From: Endozoicomonas sp. NE40
GTDB lineage: Bacteria; Pseudomonadota; Gammaproteobacteria; Pseudomonadales; Endozoicomonadaceae
Assembly: GCF_040549045.1 (NCBI RefSeq)
Contig: NZ_JBEWTB010000002.1
Coordinates: 3,104,501-3,168,500, forward strand
Length of the DNA: 64,000 bases
Direction of reading: 5' to 3'
Shown here piece after piece: positions 51,313-60,030 of the stretch (the stretch's first letter is position 1; every line of letters starts with the position of its first letter). A program made the position numbers and the translations under genes. The notes beneath the pieces were generated by a model, which searched no databases, was not told where the DNA came from, and saw only the letters and a program-made list of their open reading frames with translations.

Positions 51313-53715
51313 ATGAAACTGAGACTTCTCCCGGTTGCTATCTCTTGTGCAATTGCAGCTTCTACTGCTTTCGCATCAACGAGTGCATCCAATTTCGGCT
51401 CCGTAATGAACCCTGTCCGCATGGAACAGCCTGCTTCTGTCGTTCACTGGAACGATGAAAAAGAAGAAATGGATGCTTTCATCTCTGACCTGATTTCCAA
51501 AATGACCCTGGAAGAAAAGATCGGCCAGCTGGACCTTCAGTCCGGTATCATGGCTGTGACCGGTTCCCAGGTTAACCACCAGTACGAAGACTGGGTCGCT
51601 GAAGGTAAAGTGGGTTCCGTATTCAACAACTTCACCTATGAGCGCGCTTACAACCTGCAGAAGCGAGCGGTTGAAGAATCCCGCCTGGGTATTCCTATCA
51701 TTATCGGTCACGACATCATCCACGGTCACAAAACCATCTTCCCACAGTCTATCGGTGAAGTAGCTTCCTGGGACCTGGAGCTGGCTGAAATGGGTGCGCG
51801 TATAGCGGCTAAAGAAGCGACCGCTGACGGCATCATGTGGACCTTTGCTCCTATGGCTGACCTGGTTCGTGACCCACGTTGGGGTCGTGTATCCGAAGCT
51901 CCGGGTGAAGATCCATTCCTGGCGACCAAAATGTCTGTTGCCCGTGTACAGGGTTTCCAGGGCGACAACCTGTCTGACACCGACACCATGCTGGCGACTG
52001 CCAAGCACATGGTAGGCTACGGCCTGTCTCAGGCTGGCCGTGACTACGGCACCACTGACGTATCTGACTATGAACTGTGGTCCAGCCAGATGCCAATGTT
52101 TAAGGCAATGGTTGATGCCGGTATCGCTACCGTTATGACTTCCTTTAACGACCTGAACGGTATTCCGGCGACGGGTTCTCACTACCTGCTGACCGAAGTA
52201 CTGCGTGACAAGTGGGGCTTCGAAGGCTTCGTAGTCACTGACTACACCGCTGTGAACGAACTGGTTCCTCACGGCTACGCTCGTGACGACAAGCACGCTG
52301 CTGAAATCGCATTCAACGCTGGCGCCGACATGGACATGGTAGGTAAATCCTACATGGACTACATGGCTGAGCTGGTTGCTGAAGGCCGTGTTGACGAAGA
52401 GAAGATCGACCACTCCGTACGTCTGATTCTGGAAATGAAATGGCGTCTGGGTCTGTTCGAAGATCCTTACCGTTACTTCGACAAGGATCGTGCTGAAACC
52501 GATATCCTGACTGAAGAGCACCTGGAACTGGCACGCGACGCTGCTCGTAAGTCTTCCGTACTGCTGTCTAACAACGGTGCATTGCCTCTGAACCTGGAAG
52601 AGATCAACTCTATCGCTCTGCTGGGCCCACTGGCTGACAGCAAGCGTGACATGATCGGTAACTGGGCGGCTGCCGGTGACCGTCGTACTCAGCCTGTTTC
52701 CATTAAGGAAGGTCTGGAAGCGCGTCTGGGTAAAGATGTGAAGATCCACACAGCTGGCCGTCACGGTGGTGCGACTTATGCTCACCTGCACGATGCAGAC
52801 GAGACTTCTTCTCACATCGGTATCCGTTCTGTAGCGCGTGACGAGATTGGCAAACCAGCTCACAAGCGCAACATGGAACAGGCGATTAAAGCGGCCAAGA
52901 AAGCTGACGTCATCGTTCTGGCGATTGGTGAAGAGCAGCGCATGTCCGGTGAAGCGGCTTCCCGTGTTGAAATCACCCTGCCTGGTAATCAGCGCGAGCT
53001 GATGGAAGAGCTGAAAAAGCTTGGCAAGCCAATGGTCGGTGTTGTTATGTCCGGTCGTCCTAACGACCTGAGCTGGGAATACGAGAACCTGGACGCTATC
53101 CTGCATGCTTGGTACCCAGGTACTTCTGGTGGTCACGCGATTGCTGACCTGCTGGTGGGTGACTACAACCCATCCGGTAAGCTGCCGATGACCTTCCCGC
53201 GTTCTGTTGGTCAGATTCCAATCTACTACAACATGAAGAACACGGGTCGTCCATACGATGCCGACAACGAGAATCAGCGTCAGGAGCACTACAAGTCTCG
53301 CTATGATGATTCCCCGAACACGCCTCTGTTCGCGTTTGGTCACGGTCTGAGCTACACCACCTTTGACTACAGCGACATCACTCTGTCTTCTGACACTCTG
53401 AAGATGGAAGACGACGAGCTGTCTGTATCTGTTACCGTCACTAACTCTGGTGACTTCGCAGGCGAAGAAGTTGTTCAGCTGTACACCCGTCAGCTGGTTG
53501 GTTCCAGAACCCGTCCGGTTAAAGAGTTGAAAGGCTTCCAGAAGATTCACTTCGAAAAAGGTGAATCCAAAGACGTAACCTTCACTCTGACTGCAGAAGA
53601 TCTGTCATTCTACCGTGGTGACATGACCTGGGGTCCTGAAGCAAGCAACTTCCACGTATTTGTGGGTACTGCTTCTGACAACGTTCAGAAGGCTGAGTTC
53701 AAGCTGGTTGACTGA
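51313..53715 (+). CDS. Periplasmic GH3 beta-glucosidase, BglX-like
   Basis: 800 aa. Signal peptide MKLRLLPVAISCAIAASTAFA. GH3 N-terminal TIM barrel with KIGQLDLQSG, IPIIIGHDIIHGHKTIFPQ, the KHMVGYGLSQAGRDYG segment and the nucleophile Asp in GFEGFVVTDYTAV at D310; the C-terminal (alpha/beta) sandwich follows from about 425 and a fibronectin-III-like domain from about 690 (FDYSDITLSSDTLKMEDDELSVSVTV). Releases beta-linked glucose from oligosaccharides. The start is ATG 51313 after GAGTGATT; an upstream frame from 51253 lacks a signal peptide. 131 bases after the porin. Highly codon-biased, suggesting strong expression. Confidence 0.93.
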   Translation: MKLRLLPVAISCAIAASTAFASTSASNFGSVMNPVRMEQPASVVHWNDEKEEMDAFISDLISKMTLEEKIGQLDLQSGIMAVTGSQVNHQYEDWVAEGKVGSVFNNFTYERAYNLQKRAVEESRLGIPIIIGHDIIHGHKTIFPQSIGEVASWDLELAEMGARIAAKEATADGIMWTFAPMADLVRDPRWGRVSEAPGEDPFLATKMSVARVQGFQGDNLSDTDTMLATAKHMVGYGLSQAGRDYGTTDVSDYELWSSQMPMFKAMVDAGIATVMTSFNDLNGIPATGSHYLLTEVLRDKWGFEGFVVTDYTAVNELVPHGYARDDKHAAEIAFNAGADMDMVGKSYMDYMAELVAEGRVDEEKIDHSVRLILEMKWRLGLFEDPYRYFDKDRAETDILTEEHLELARDAARKSSVLLSNNGALPLNLEEINSIALLGPLADSKRDMIGNWAAAGDRRTQPVSIKEGLEARLGKDVKIHTAGRHGGATYAHLHDADETSSHIGIRSVARDEIGKPAHKRNMEQAIKAAKKADVIVLAIGEEQRMSGEAASRVEITLPGNQRELMEELKKLGKPMVGVVMSGRPNDLSWEYENLDAILHAWYPGTSGGHAIADLLVGDYNPSGKLPMTFPRSVGQIPIYYNMKNTGRPYDADNENQRQEHYKSRYDDSPNTPLFAFGHGLSYTTFDYSDITLSSDTLKMEDDELSVSVTVTNSGDFAGEEVVQLYTRQLVGSRTRPVKELKGFQKIHFEKGESKDVTFTLTAEDLSFYRGDMTWGPEASNFHVFVGTASDNVQKAEFKLVD

Positions 53716-53743
53716 TTGGTCTTAAACCGGTTTTGAATGACTG

Positions 53744-53779
53744 GCCCCGGCATTGTTGATCAATGTTGGGGCTTTTTTT
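53744..53779 (+). terminator. Rho-independent terminator of the GH3 gene
   Basis: GCCCCGGCATTG / CAATGTTGGGGC stem (12 bp with two G-U pairs), 5-base loop, seven Ts. It follows the stop codon by 29 bases. Confidence 0.9.
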
Positions 53780-54148
53780 GTGGCATGTGGCACTTTCATG
53801 AAAAGAAAGTTGGTTCCTTTGGTGCAGGTTTCCCTGCACTTTTTTTTGACGACTCGTCAGGAGTTGGTCTGAAATTCCAGAATCCTCTGGAGCATTCCTC
53901 TAACTTCAGTTATATCCAGCTTCATAACCATTACGTCAGTCTCTGGTCTGCCCAATTTTTCAGAGTTCTGTATAGTTAGAAGATTTCTTCCGCGTCCGAC
54001 AGCCTCTCAGACCGGTTTTGGCGAGGTGGTGTTGAAGTATCTTTTACGGAAAAACCAGCTTTATCAGAGAGGATGGGTATAGTTTCAAGGTGGCAGGCAG
54101 TCATGTCGCTCCCGCATCTTAATGCGAGAGCAACGACGGGAGAATGTC
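53780..54148. other. Intergenic region with a second terminator
   Basis: Contains a second strong hairpin (53822-53847) and, at 54106-54133, an imperfect stem that may end the minus-strand ExoP fragment. An 80-codon plus-strand frame begins inside the first terminator and is not credible. Confidence 0.5.
53822..53847 (+). terminator. Second rho-independent terminator
   Basis: Perfect 7-bp stem GTGCAGG / CCTGCAC, 4-base loop TTTC, and eight Ts. About 75 bases after the first terminator. Confidence 0.85.
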
Positions 54149-55206
54149 TTAAGGGATTGTAACCAGTCGGATATTACCAACTTTATACATCATTCCATGC
54201 AATGAGTGAGGCTTCTGTACAGGTTGAGGCTGCAGAATTAAACCGCGATCAACGTTTTTGAGTGAGTTGAAGTCAATTCTGCCATTGGCGTGAGTGAACA
54301 GGGATTTTAGAGGCACTATCGCTTTTACAGGCCCTTCTCCACCCATCCCAGGTGCCAGGGCAACGTTCTGGGAATTTGGCATGCCTGTAATGGTTTCCAT
54401 CCGGACGTTCATAATCTGGGTTGGGTGGTTGGCGTAGTCTTCTACCTCAAACTCAATCTCCAGTGCACCGGTATTGATATATCGACTTAAATCTTTCGGC
54501 AGTTCATCTTTGGTCAGGCGGAATGAAATACCGGAGTTTTGTCCGGGCTCCGCTTCAGGATAATGAACCGTCTGCCTGACATTTGGGAATCCATAAGATT
54601 GTGCCGCTCCCCAGCGACCAACGTTGGTTGCCCAGCCGGTATTGTCTGCACCAGCAACAGGGGTGAAAACTTCTTTGTCTTCAGCTTTGTACAGGTCTAG
54701 TACATGGCTTATAGGCTCCACGCTATCGCACTGGAGATCAATATTGCTGTTTGTTGAGTTGCTGACAATACGAACATTGCCAAAGTCAAAGTTAATATCT
54801 TTATCGGACTCAAAAGAAAAGGCCGTCAGGGTCTCGCTAAAGTTGACACCTGCATCCTGGAAACAGGCAAGAGGTATTTTAACGTTCTGAAGACCGCTGC
54901 CTAGAGAGGTATGCGCAACACTGGAAATATCAACAGAGGCTGAGTGTATAGTTGAAGTAGGGCTGACAGAAAGGGAGTCAATGCTCAGTTCAACGGTTAC
55001 TTTACCCAACTGATTGTTAAAGCGATGAACATGGAAATCAAACTTTAAAGTGGCATTGGCAGTACTGCTGCTGAGGTCGACGCCCAGTTCGTTAGCGCTT
55101 CTGGAAAATATTTTTGCAGGCTTGCCTGAACTGGTATTTACGTTAAGCACGCCCTGATGCGTACTGGTATCGACAGGATAAGTAGAAATATTGCCTTGTC
55201 TGACAT
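54149..55206 (-). pseudogene. 5'-truncated ExoP-type binding protein, broken by the IS4 element
   Basis: The C-terminal 333-352 residues of a protein with the ExoP/galactose-binding-like pattern (GWATNVGRWGAAQSYGFPNV, ending MMYKVGNIRLVTIP), like the lipoprotein at 48071. The frame is open right up to the IS border at 55207 and the first in-frame stop upstream (TAA) lies within the IS inverted repeat. So the signal peptide and N-terminal part have been lost. The GTG at 55150 that begins the longest frame is probably not a real start. The residual protein would stay in the cytoplasm. Confidence 0.7.
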
Positions 55207-56636
55207 CTTAGGGTGGACATTAAGCTCAAGAAAACAGCATCCCCGGAGGCAGAACTCACCTTGAGCAGCCAAAATACGTTTGAACTACAATATCAAAGCT
55301 GAACAAGATGAGTACTGCAAATAGTAGATTAGTTGAAAAAAACTGCTGGCCTGTTTCAACCAGTCAGAACTCTTCAAGATGGCTGAACAACTGAGGTTCA
55401 CTATACGACAGCGACATATACATCCTTTGGATTTTATCCTGTCACTTATTGCTGCCCTTGGTGGTGATGGAAACTCTGACATCCAGGCTGATTTACACCG
55501 TAAATTTAACGAGTTGACTGGCCTGAACGTGTCCTATCGGTCTTGGGCAAATCAGGCTAAAAAAGATGTTCTGCCCGCCCTTATTCTATGGCTATGGCTG
55601 CAATGTCTGGAAATATTTTCCCGGAAGGTCATGGCATTTGATGAAAGTAGTCCATTTTCAGAGTTTGAACATATTCTTATTCATGACGGTTCCTCACAGG
55701 CTGTCTATGATGCGCTGAAGGAAGCGTTCCCCGGACGGTTTTCAGCGGTCAGTCCGGCAGCCGTAGAACTTCACACGACACTGGATTTTCTCACTAATAA
55801 TCTGGTGCGAGTGCAGCTCACAGAAGATACCCGTTCAGAAAGGAACTGCCTGCCGCCATTGCCGAGCTCAATGGCTTACGTCCTAATGCTCATGGATGCC
55901 GGTTACTTTGAACTGGAACTTTTTGCGGCTATTGATGATCGGGAAGGCTTTTTTATCTGCAAGGCACCACAAAGCATCAATCCGACGATACTCAGTGCAG
56001 TAAGAGAAGATGGGAAAAACCTTAACCGTTACAAAGGTCAAAAGCTGAAGGATGTCCTGTCTGGCTTCCCTAAAGATCAATGTCTCGACCTTGATGTGGA
56101 ATGGCCTGGCTACAAGCGCTGGCCATACCGCTTGGTTGTCCGCTGGAATGAGAAGAAACAGAAGTGGGCTTTCATTGTAACGAACCTGAATCGCGCTGAG
56201 TTTACTCTGAGTGAAGTGCTTCAGGCTTATCGCCTCCGGTGGCAGATAGAGTTGATCTTCAAAGAGATCAAATCCTACTCAGGATGGCATCGCTTTAATA
56301 CAAAATCAGCCACACTGGTGTTCAGCCTGATTCTGATGTCTTTTGTGGTTGTGACGTTGAAAAGGTATCTTGCCCATGCTGCACAGGCAAATCTCTACGG
56401 AAGTGGAGCCATCGAGGAAATTTCGACGCACAAGGTCATGAAAAGCGGAACCCATTTATTTGGCAATATGGTTTTATCTTTGATGGAGTCAGGTAAGCGC
56501 CTGATGGCTTGTATAAGAAAGCTCCTTTTATTCTGGGAACAGAACGCTAAGCGTGAACACCTTGCACGGGATAGCTGTTCAGGGCGCATACGACTGGGAT
56601 TGTGTTTAATGGGTGGGGCTTAATGTCTACCCTAAG
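55207..56636 (+). mobile_element. IS4-family insertion sequence
   Basis: 1430 bp with 19-bp terminal inverted repeats differing at one position: CTTAGGGTGGACATTAAGC (55207-55225) and, at the right end (56618-56636), its complement with A for G at one site. It encodes one transposase. No direct duplication of the flanks is visible (left ...CTGACAT, right TGTTAGG...), so the flanks are no longer a simple insertion product. Confidence 0.85.
55379..56623 (+). CDS. IS4-family transposase
   Basis: 414 aa DDE transposase. Acidic residues: first Asp in ILIHDGSSQAVYD, second Asp in VLMLMDAGYFELE, Glu in the YREK signature YRLRWQIELIFKEIK (Y-2-R-3-E-6-K). C-terminal region ends at the IR. The frame is intact, so the element may be active. 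It lies between the truncated ExoP-type gene and the GH144-like gene. Confidence 0.9.
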   Translation: MAEQLRFTIRQRHIHPLDFILSLIAALGGDGNSDIQADLHRKFNELTGLNVSYRSWANQAKKDVLPALILWLWLQCLEIFSRKVMAFDESSPFSEFEHILIHDGSSQAVYDALKEAFPGRFSAVSPAAVELHTTLDFLTNNLVRVQLTEDTRSERNCLPPLPSSMAYVLMLMDAGYFELELFAAIDDREGFFICKAPQSINPTILSAVREDGKNLNRYKGQKLKDVLSGFPKDQCLDLDVEWPGYKRWPYRLVVRWNEKKQKWAFIVTNLNRAEFTLSEVLQAYRLRWQIELIFKEIKSYSGWHRFNTKSATLVFSLILMSFVVVTLKRYLAHAAQANLYGSGAIEEISTHKVMKSGTHLFGNMVLSLMESGKRLMACIRKLLLFWEQNAKREHLARDSCSGRIRLGLCLMGGA

Positions 56637-56658
56637 TGTTAGGTTTCGCTCACAAATA

Positions 56659-56668
56659 GAAACGTTTC
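56659..56668. promoter_or_regulatory. Perfect GAAACGTTTC palindrome upstream of the GH144-like gene
   Basis: A 10-bp palindrome of the form bound by many LacI/GalR regulators, about 100 bases before the start of the GH144-like gene. Confidence 0.5.
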
Positions 56669-56768
56669 GATTCGTATTGACGGAGATCATGAAAGTTGCA
56701 GATTTGTTCTGATAGCATCCAAAGCTATCAATAAAGACATTAATTTGATTAGCGGATTGACTCCCCCC

Positions 56769-58127
56769 ATGAAGAAGATTTTAGCTACCCTGCTGATGGG
56801 CGCAGCCCTGTCGCCCCTGGCCAGCGTTGTGTCTGCCAATACCTCCAAAACTGTTGAACAGGCCGTTATTGTTGAAAAAACTGACGCTGAGATTATCGAA
56901 AAGATTTTCAAAGGTAGCTACAAATTCTGGCAGCAATCCCGTAACGAAAACGGTTCTTACGAGGACAAACTGTACTTCGAGCACAGCACTAACCGTGGCT
57001 CAATTGCTAACTCCGGTATGGGTCTGGTTGCTCTGGCCATTGGTCATGAGATGGGCTGGGAGCCGGAAGCGGAGGAGCTGGCGCTGGTTTCCCTTCGTAT
57101 GCTGGCTGGTAAAGGTCCGGGCATTTCTGTACCACGTAACCCAACCAATACTTACATCCACTTCTTCGATACCGACAATGGCGATCAGATTGGTGAAGAC
57201 TGGAGTCCTATCGACAGCGCAATCATGCTGAGCGGCGCTCTGTTCATCAAACGTTACTTCCCTGAGAATAAGGAAATCGCTGAGCTGGTTGATGAGTTGT
57301 ACGAAACCACTGACCTGACTCAGTACATCGCTGATGTTGAACAGGGCCAGATTTATCTGGTTCAGGACAACGACGGCAACATGGGTAAATACAAAACCAA
57401 GGCGTTCAATGAATACATGATCGTTGCTGCTATTGCCAAGCAGCAGGCGGTTGATTTTGATCGTGGCCAGCAAAGTAAAGACGCAGTTGCATTCTGGGAT
57501 AAATGGTATGGGACCACTGAAAATCTGCCGGTAGCTTACTACAAGGACATCCCTGTTCTGTCCGAAGGTGATGACTGGTTTACGTCCATGTTTAACTTCG
57601 TGTTCAACCATTATCTGCTAAACGATTTCTCAGCCAATGAAGAATTTCAGCAGGCTGCGGCTAAAGCGGCAAAGGCTGATTACCGGTGGTTTCAGGACCA
57701 GACACAAATTGAAGGTCTGCAGGAATACGAGTGGGGGACGGGTGCAGGACACTGCCCGGGTGGTTACTGTGTAGACCGTATCCAGATCGCTGAGCCTGAC
57801 CGTCCAAACATGAATGAGTTTATGGTGGTTTCCCCCCATATCATTGCCGGTTTTATTCCACAGTTTGAGCGCGCCAAAGACGATCTGGTGGCTCTGTATC
57901 GCGATGAGAGCCAGTCCGCTGTTTACCAGCTGCCTGAAGGTGGAACCGTTCTGTGGCGTTACAGCAAGGATCAGCCAAAGTGGCGTGCTAGTGCGATAGA
58001 AGGTGTGGACTTCTCAACTATGCTGTTTGGTCTGGCTTCTTTGCCAGAGAACCTGGGTACTGAGTTCTTTAACCAGTACAACGATTACTTCAACCCGAAA
58101 CCTGCTGACTACAAACGTCCTGAATAA
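56769..58127 (+). CDS. Secreted GH144-like (glycoamylase-domain) glycoside hydrolase
   Basis: 452 aa with signal peptide MKKILATLLMGAALSPLASVVSA. The body has the (alpha/alpha)6-barrel glycoamylase (PF10091) pattern: SIANSGMGLVALAIGHEMGW, FFDTDNGDQIGEDWSPIDSAIMLSGALFIKRYF, YNEYM-type FNEYMIVAAIAKQQ, and EYEWGTGAGHCPGGY near the C-terminus. Known members include endo-beta-1,2-glucanases (GH144). The product of such an enzyme could feed the GH3 beta-glucosidase. Start chosen at ATG 56769 (signal peptide) rather than TTG 56745. Specific substrate not known. Confidence 0.7.
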   Translation: MKKILATLLMGAALSPLASVVSANTSKTVEQAVIVEKTDAEIIEKIFKGSYKFWQQSRNENGSYEDKLYFEHSTNRGSIANSGMGLVALAIGHEMGWEPEAEELALVSLRMLAGKGPGISVPRNPTNTYIHFFDTDNGDQIGEDWSPIDSAIMLSGALFIKRYFPENKEIAELVDELYETTDLTQYIADVEQGQIYLVQDNDGNMGKYKTKAFNEYMIVAAIAKQQAVDFDRGQQSKDAVAFWDKWYGTTENLPVAYYKDIPVLSEGDDWFTSMFNFVFNHYLLNDFSANEEFQQAAAKAAKADYRWFQDQTQIEGLQEYEWGTGAGHCPGGYCVDRIQIAEPDRPNMNEFMVVSPHIIAGFIPQFERAKDDLVALYRDESQSAVYQLPEGGTVLWRYSKDQPKWRASAIEGVDFSTMLFGLASLPENLGTEFFNQYNDYFNPKPADYKRPE

Positions 58128-58146
58128 TTTATCGAGTTGACCTGTA

Positions 58147-58184
58147 AGCCGGCCATTGTATCCACTCAATGGCTGGCTTTTTTT
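58147..58184 (+). terminator. Rho-independent terminator of the GH144-like gene
   Basis: AGCCGGCCATTG / CAATGGCTGGCT stem (12 bp, one G-U), 8-base loop, six or more Ts. Confidence 0.9.
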
Positions 58185-58236
58185 ATGGGCATCGATAAGG
58201 TGCCGCTTGGCTGACGCTTACTCAGAGGCTGTCTGA

Positions 58237-59196
58237 TTAACGGGAAACTGATCGATATAAATAGGTTTCACACTTTTTTGCATCCAGAAAACGAAGAGAG
58301 AAGGATATTGTTGCCACCAGACAAACAGAAAAAATAAGTCGCCCCCAGAAGATAGTTATAAAGTCAGCACCAGTCAGAAGGATTAACAATGTGTCTTCAA
58401 CCATGCTGTGAGCCAGATTCAGTAGCATGATTGAGCAAAAGATATCCCTGGGTTTAATCAGGCCTTTTTTTGCCTCGTTAATCAGCAATCCCCCACCATA
58501 CGACAATCCGAGTGTCATTCCTATAATGGTCAGGTTTGTAGCCGCTCTGCTGATTCCCAGCAACTTCAGAAACGGGCTTAGTATCGCGGCCATCAAAGTC
58601 TCTATCCCCAACTTTTTCAAAATTTTCAGCACAAGCATAAGCAGGGTAATGACGGTGTAAATAATGGCCAAATTCTGTATCTGGCCCAGAGCCCATTCCA
58701 TAAGGTTCGCAGGATGACTGCTTTGCTGCCATAGAATCTGAGCAGTTTGCTGGTGTGTGCCTGTTGTCTCGTAAAGGTGGTGAAGTAGAAAACCGAATAT
58801 AAGGCTGCCACCTACTCTTACTGATACCGTCGACCACAATGACACTCCTGCCTGACGGGCAATTGTGCCTTCCACAGGAATTGAGTGAGCCAGCAAGATC
58901 ATACTGCCAAGAACCGAGACCTGGGCAACACTCAAATCCAGATTTAAATTGACCAGCACGATTAAGGCACTATAGATGTTTACGAGCAGTGCTGTTGCCC
59001 AGACAATCCCCAGTTCAGAAGGCAGTCCTACGACAGACATGAGAGGGTTCAGAGCATGACTTAAGTACGTAATACCTCCAAGTTCATCGATACCCTTGAG
59101 AACCAGAATGGTTGGAATCATGACGCGATATAAAGACCAGCTGGTCTGAACACTTTCTTCTAATAATTCCCTGATAAATGCTGCTGCTCTTTTCAT
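58237..59196 (-). CDS. Nucleoside-recognition (Gate) domain membrane protein
   Basis: 319 aa with about 8 hydrophobic segments. Two Gate-like repeats can be seen: SLYRVMIPTILVLKGIDELGG... and LIIGMTLGLSYGGGLLINEAKKG. Such proteins resemble spore-maturation/nucleoside transporter domains; substrate unknown. It diverges from an Lrp-family regulator 150 bases away, which probably controls it, so an amino acid or related small molecule may be the ligand. Confidence 0.75.
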   Translation of the reverse strand: MKRAAAFIRELLEESVQTSWSLYRVMIPTILVLKGIDELGGITYLSHALNPLMSVVGLPSELGIVWATALLVNIYSALIVLVNLNLDLSVAQVSVLGSMILLAHSIPVEGTIARQAGVSLWSTVSVRVGGSLIFGFLLHHLYETTGTHQQTAQILWQQSSHPANLMEWALGQIQNLAIIYTVITLLMLVLKILKKLGIETLMAAILSPFLKLLGISRAATNLTIIGMTLGLSYGGGLLINEAKKGLIKPRDIFCSIMLLNLAHSMVEDTLLILLTGADFITIFWGRLIFSVCLVATISFSLRFLDAKKCETYLYRSVSR

Positions 59197-59346
59197 AATG
59201 ACCGGGTACCCAAAGCTATTTTGTGTGCTAATGCTACCTGAGAGCTATTATTTAAGATTTGAAAAAATGGCAAATAACCTATGAAAAATTTCTTATTTTG
59301 GTAATAAAATGAAATTTTTCATATCGTTAAACGCATAAATTGAATT

Positions 59347-59805
59347 ATGAAGCTTGACCGCACAGATCGGAAAATTCTCTCCATACTGCAGGAAAACAAT
59401 AAAATACCAAATATTGAACTGGCTTCTGAAGTAGGGCTCTCTCCGCCAGCCTGCCTGAAACGGGTTAAACATCTTCGGGAAAGCGGAATCATTGTCAGGG
59501 ACGTTTCGCTGATCGACCCTGTATTGGCCGGTAATAAACTGACCATGATCGTATCCGTAGAAATGGAGAGAGACAGGAAGGATATTTATCAGCTGTTTCA
59601 AAGGTCTATACAAAAGGCACCTGAAGTCACCGAGTGCTACCAGACTACCGGAAGCTATGATTTCATGCTGATCGTGTGTGTGGAGGATATTCTGGCTTAC
59701 GAGAAGTTTCTTGAGAGAGTGCTGCGCGCCGATCCAAACATACGAAAATTTCAGAGTTCGGTGTCCATAAGACGAATTAAATATGCTACCGCCATTGATG
59801 TATAA
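59347..59805 (+). CDS. Lrp/AsnC-family transcriptional regulator
   Basis: 152 aa, the usual family length. N-terminal HTH (LDRTDRKILSILQENNKIPNIELASEVGLSPPACLKRVKHLRESGII) and C-terminal RAM ligand-binding domain (VTECYQTTGSYDFMLIVCVEDILAYEKFLERVL). It is divergent from the Gate-domain membrane protein gene, a classic Lrp-regulator/exporter arrangement. Confidence 0.92.
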   Translation: MKLDRTDRKILSILQENNKIPNIELASEVGLSPPACLKRVKHLRESGIIVRDVSLIDPVLAGNKLTMIVSVEMERDRKDIYQLFQRSIQKAPEVTECYQTTGSYDFMLIVCVEDILAYEKFLERVLRADPNIRKFQSSVSIRRIKYATAIDV

Positions 59806-59861
59806 GAAGGCACATTTTCGCTTCTCTGATGTAAATTAAAGTGATGCCTGAGTCGAATAAT

Positions 59862-59869
59862 AAACGTTT
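59862..59869. promoter_or_regulatory. AAACGTTT site upstream of the sulfatase-GH43 operon
   Basis: AAACGTTT followed by CTC, about 160 bases before the sulfatase start. It matches the centre of the palindrome at 56659-56668. Confidence 0.4.
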
Positions 59870-60030
59870 CTCTTACTGGGGCGCGCATAAACAGAGAGTT
59901 GTGTCCAGTTATCTGGAAAGTTGATTCTGATAGGCTGCTTTCTCTTAAATCGTTGATTTGGCTCATATCAACCCTTGTCGAAACTGGCTGAAAATGGCCG
60001 ATCTTTTTCAGCTACCCCCCCCGGACTGCC

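Noticed and set aside
51376..53550. A 724-codon minus-strand frame opposite the GH3 gene
   Set aside because: Antisense shadow of a highly biased CDS; no domain sense, and the GH3 frame is unambiguous.
53737..53979. An 80-codon plus-strand frame after the GH3 gene
   Set aside because: It begins inside the GH3 terminator and crosses a second terminator.
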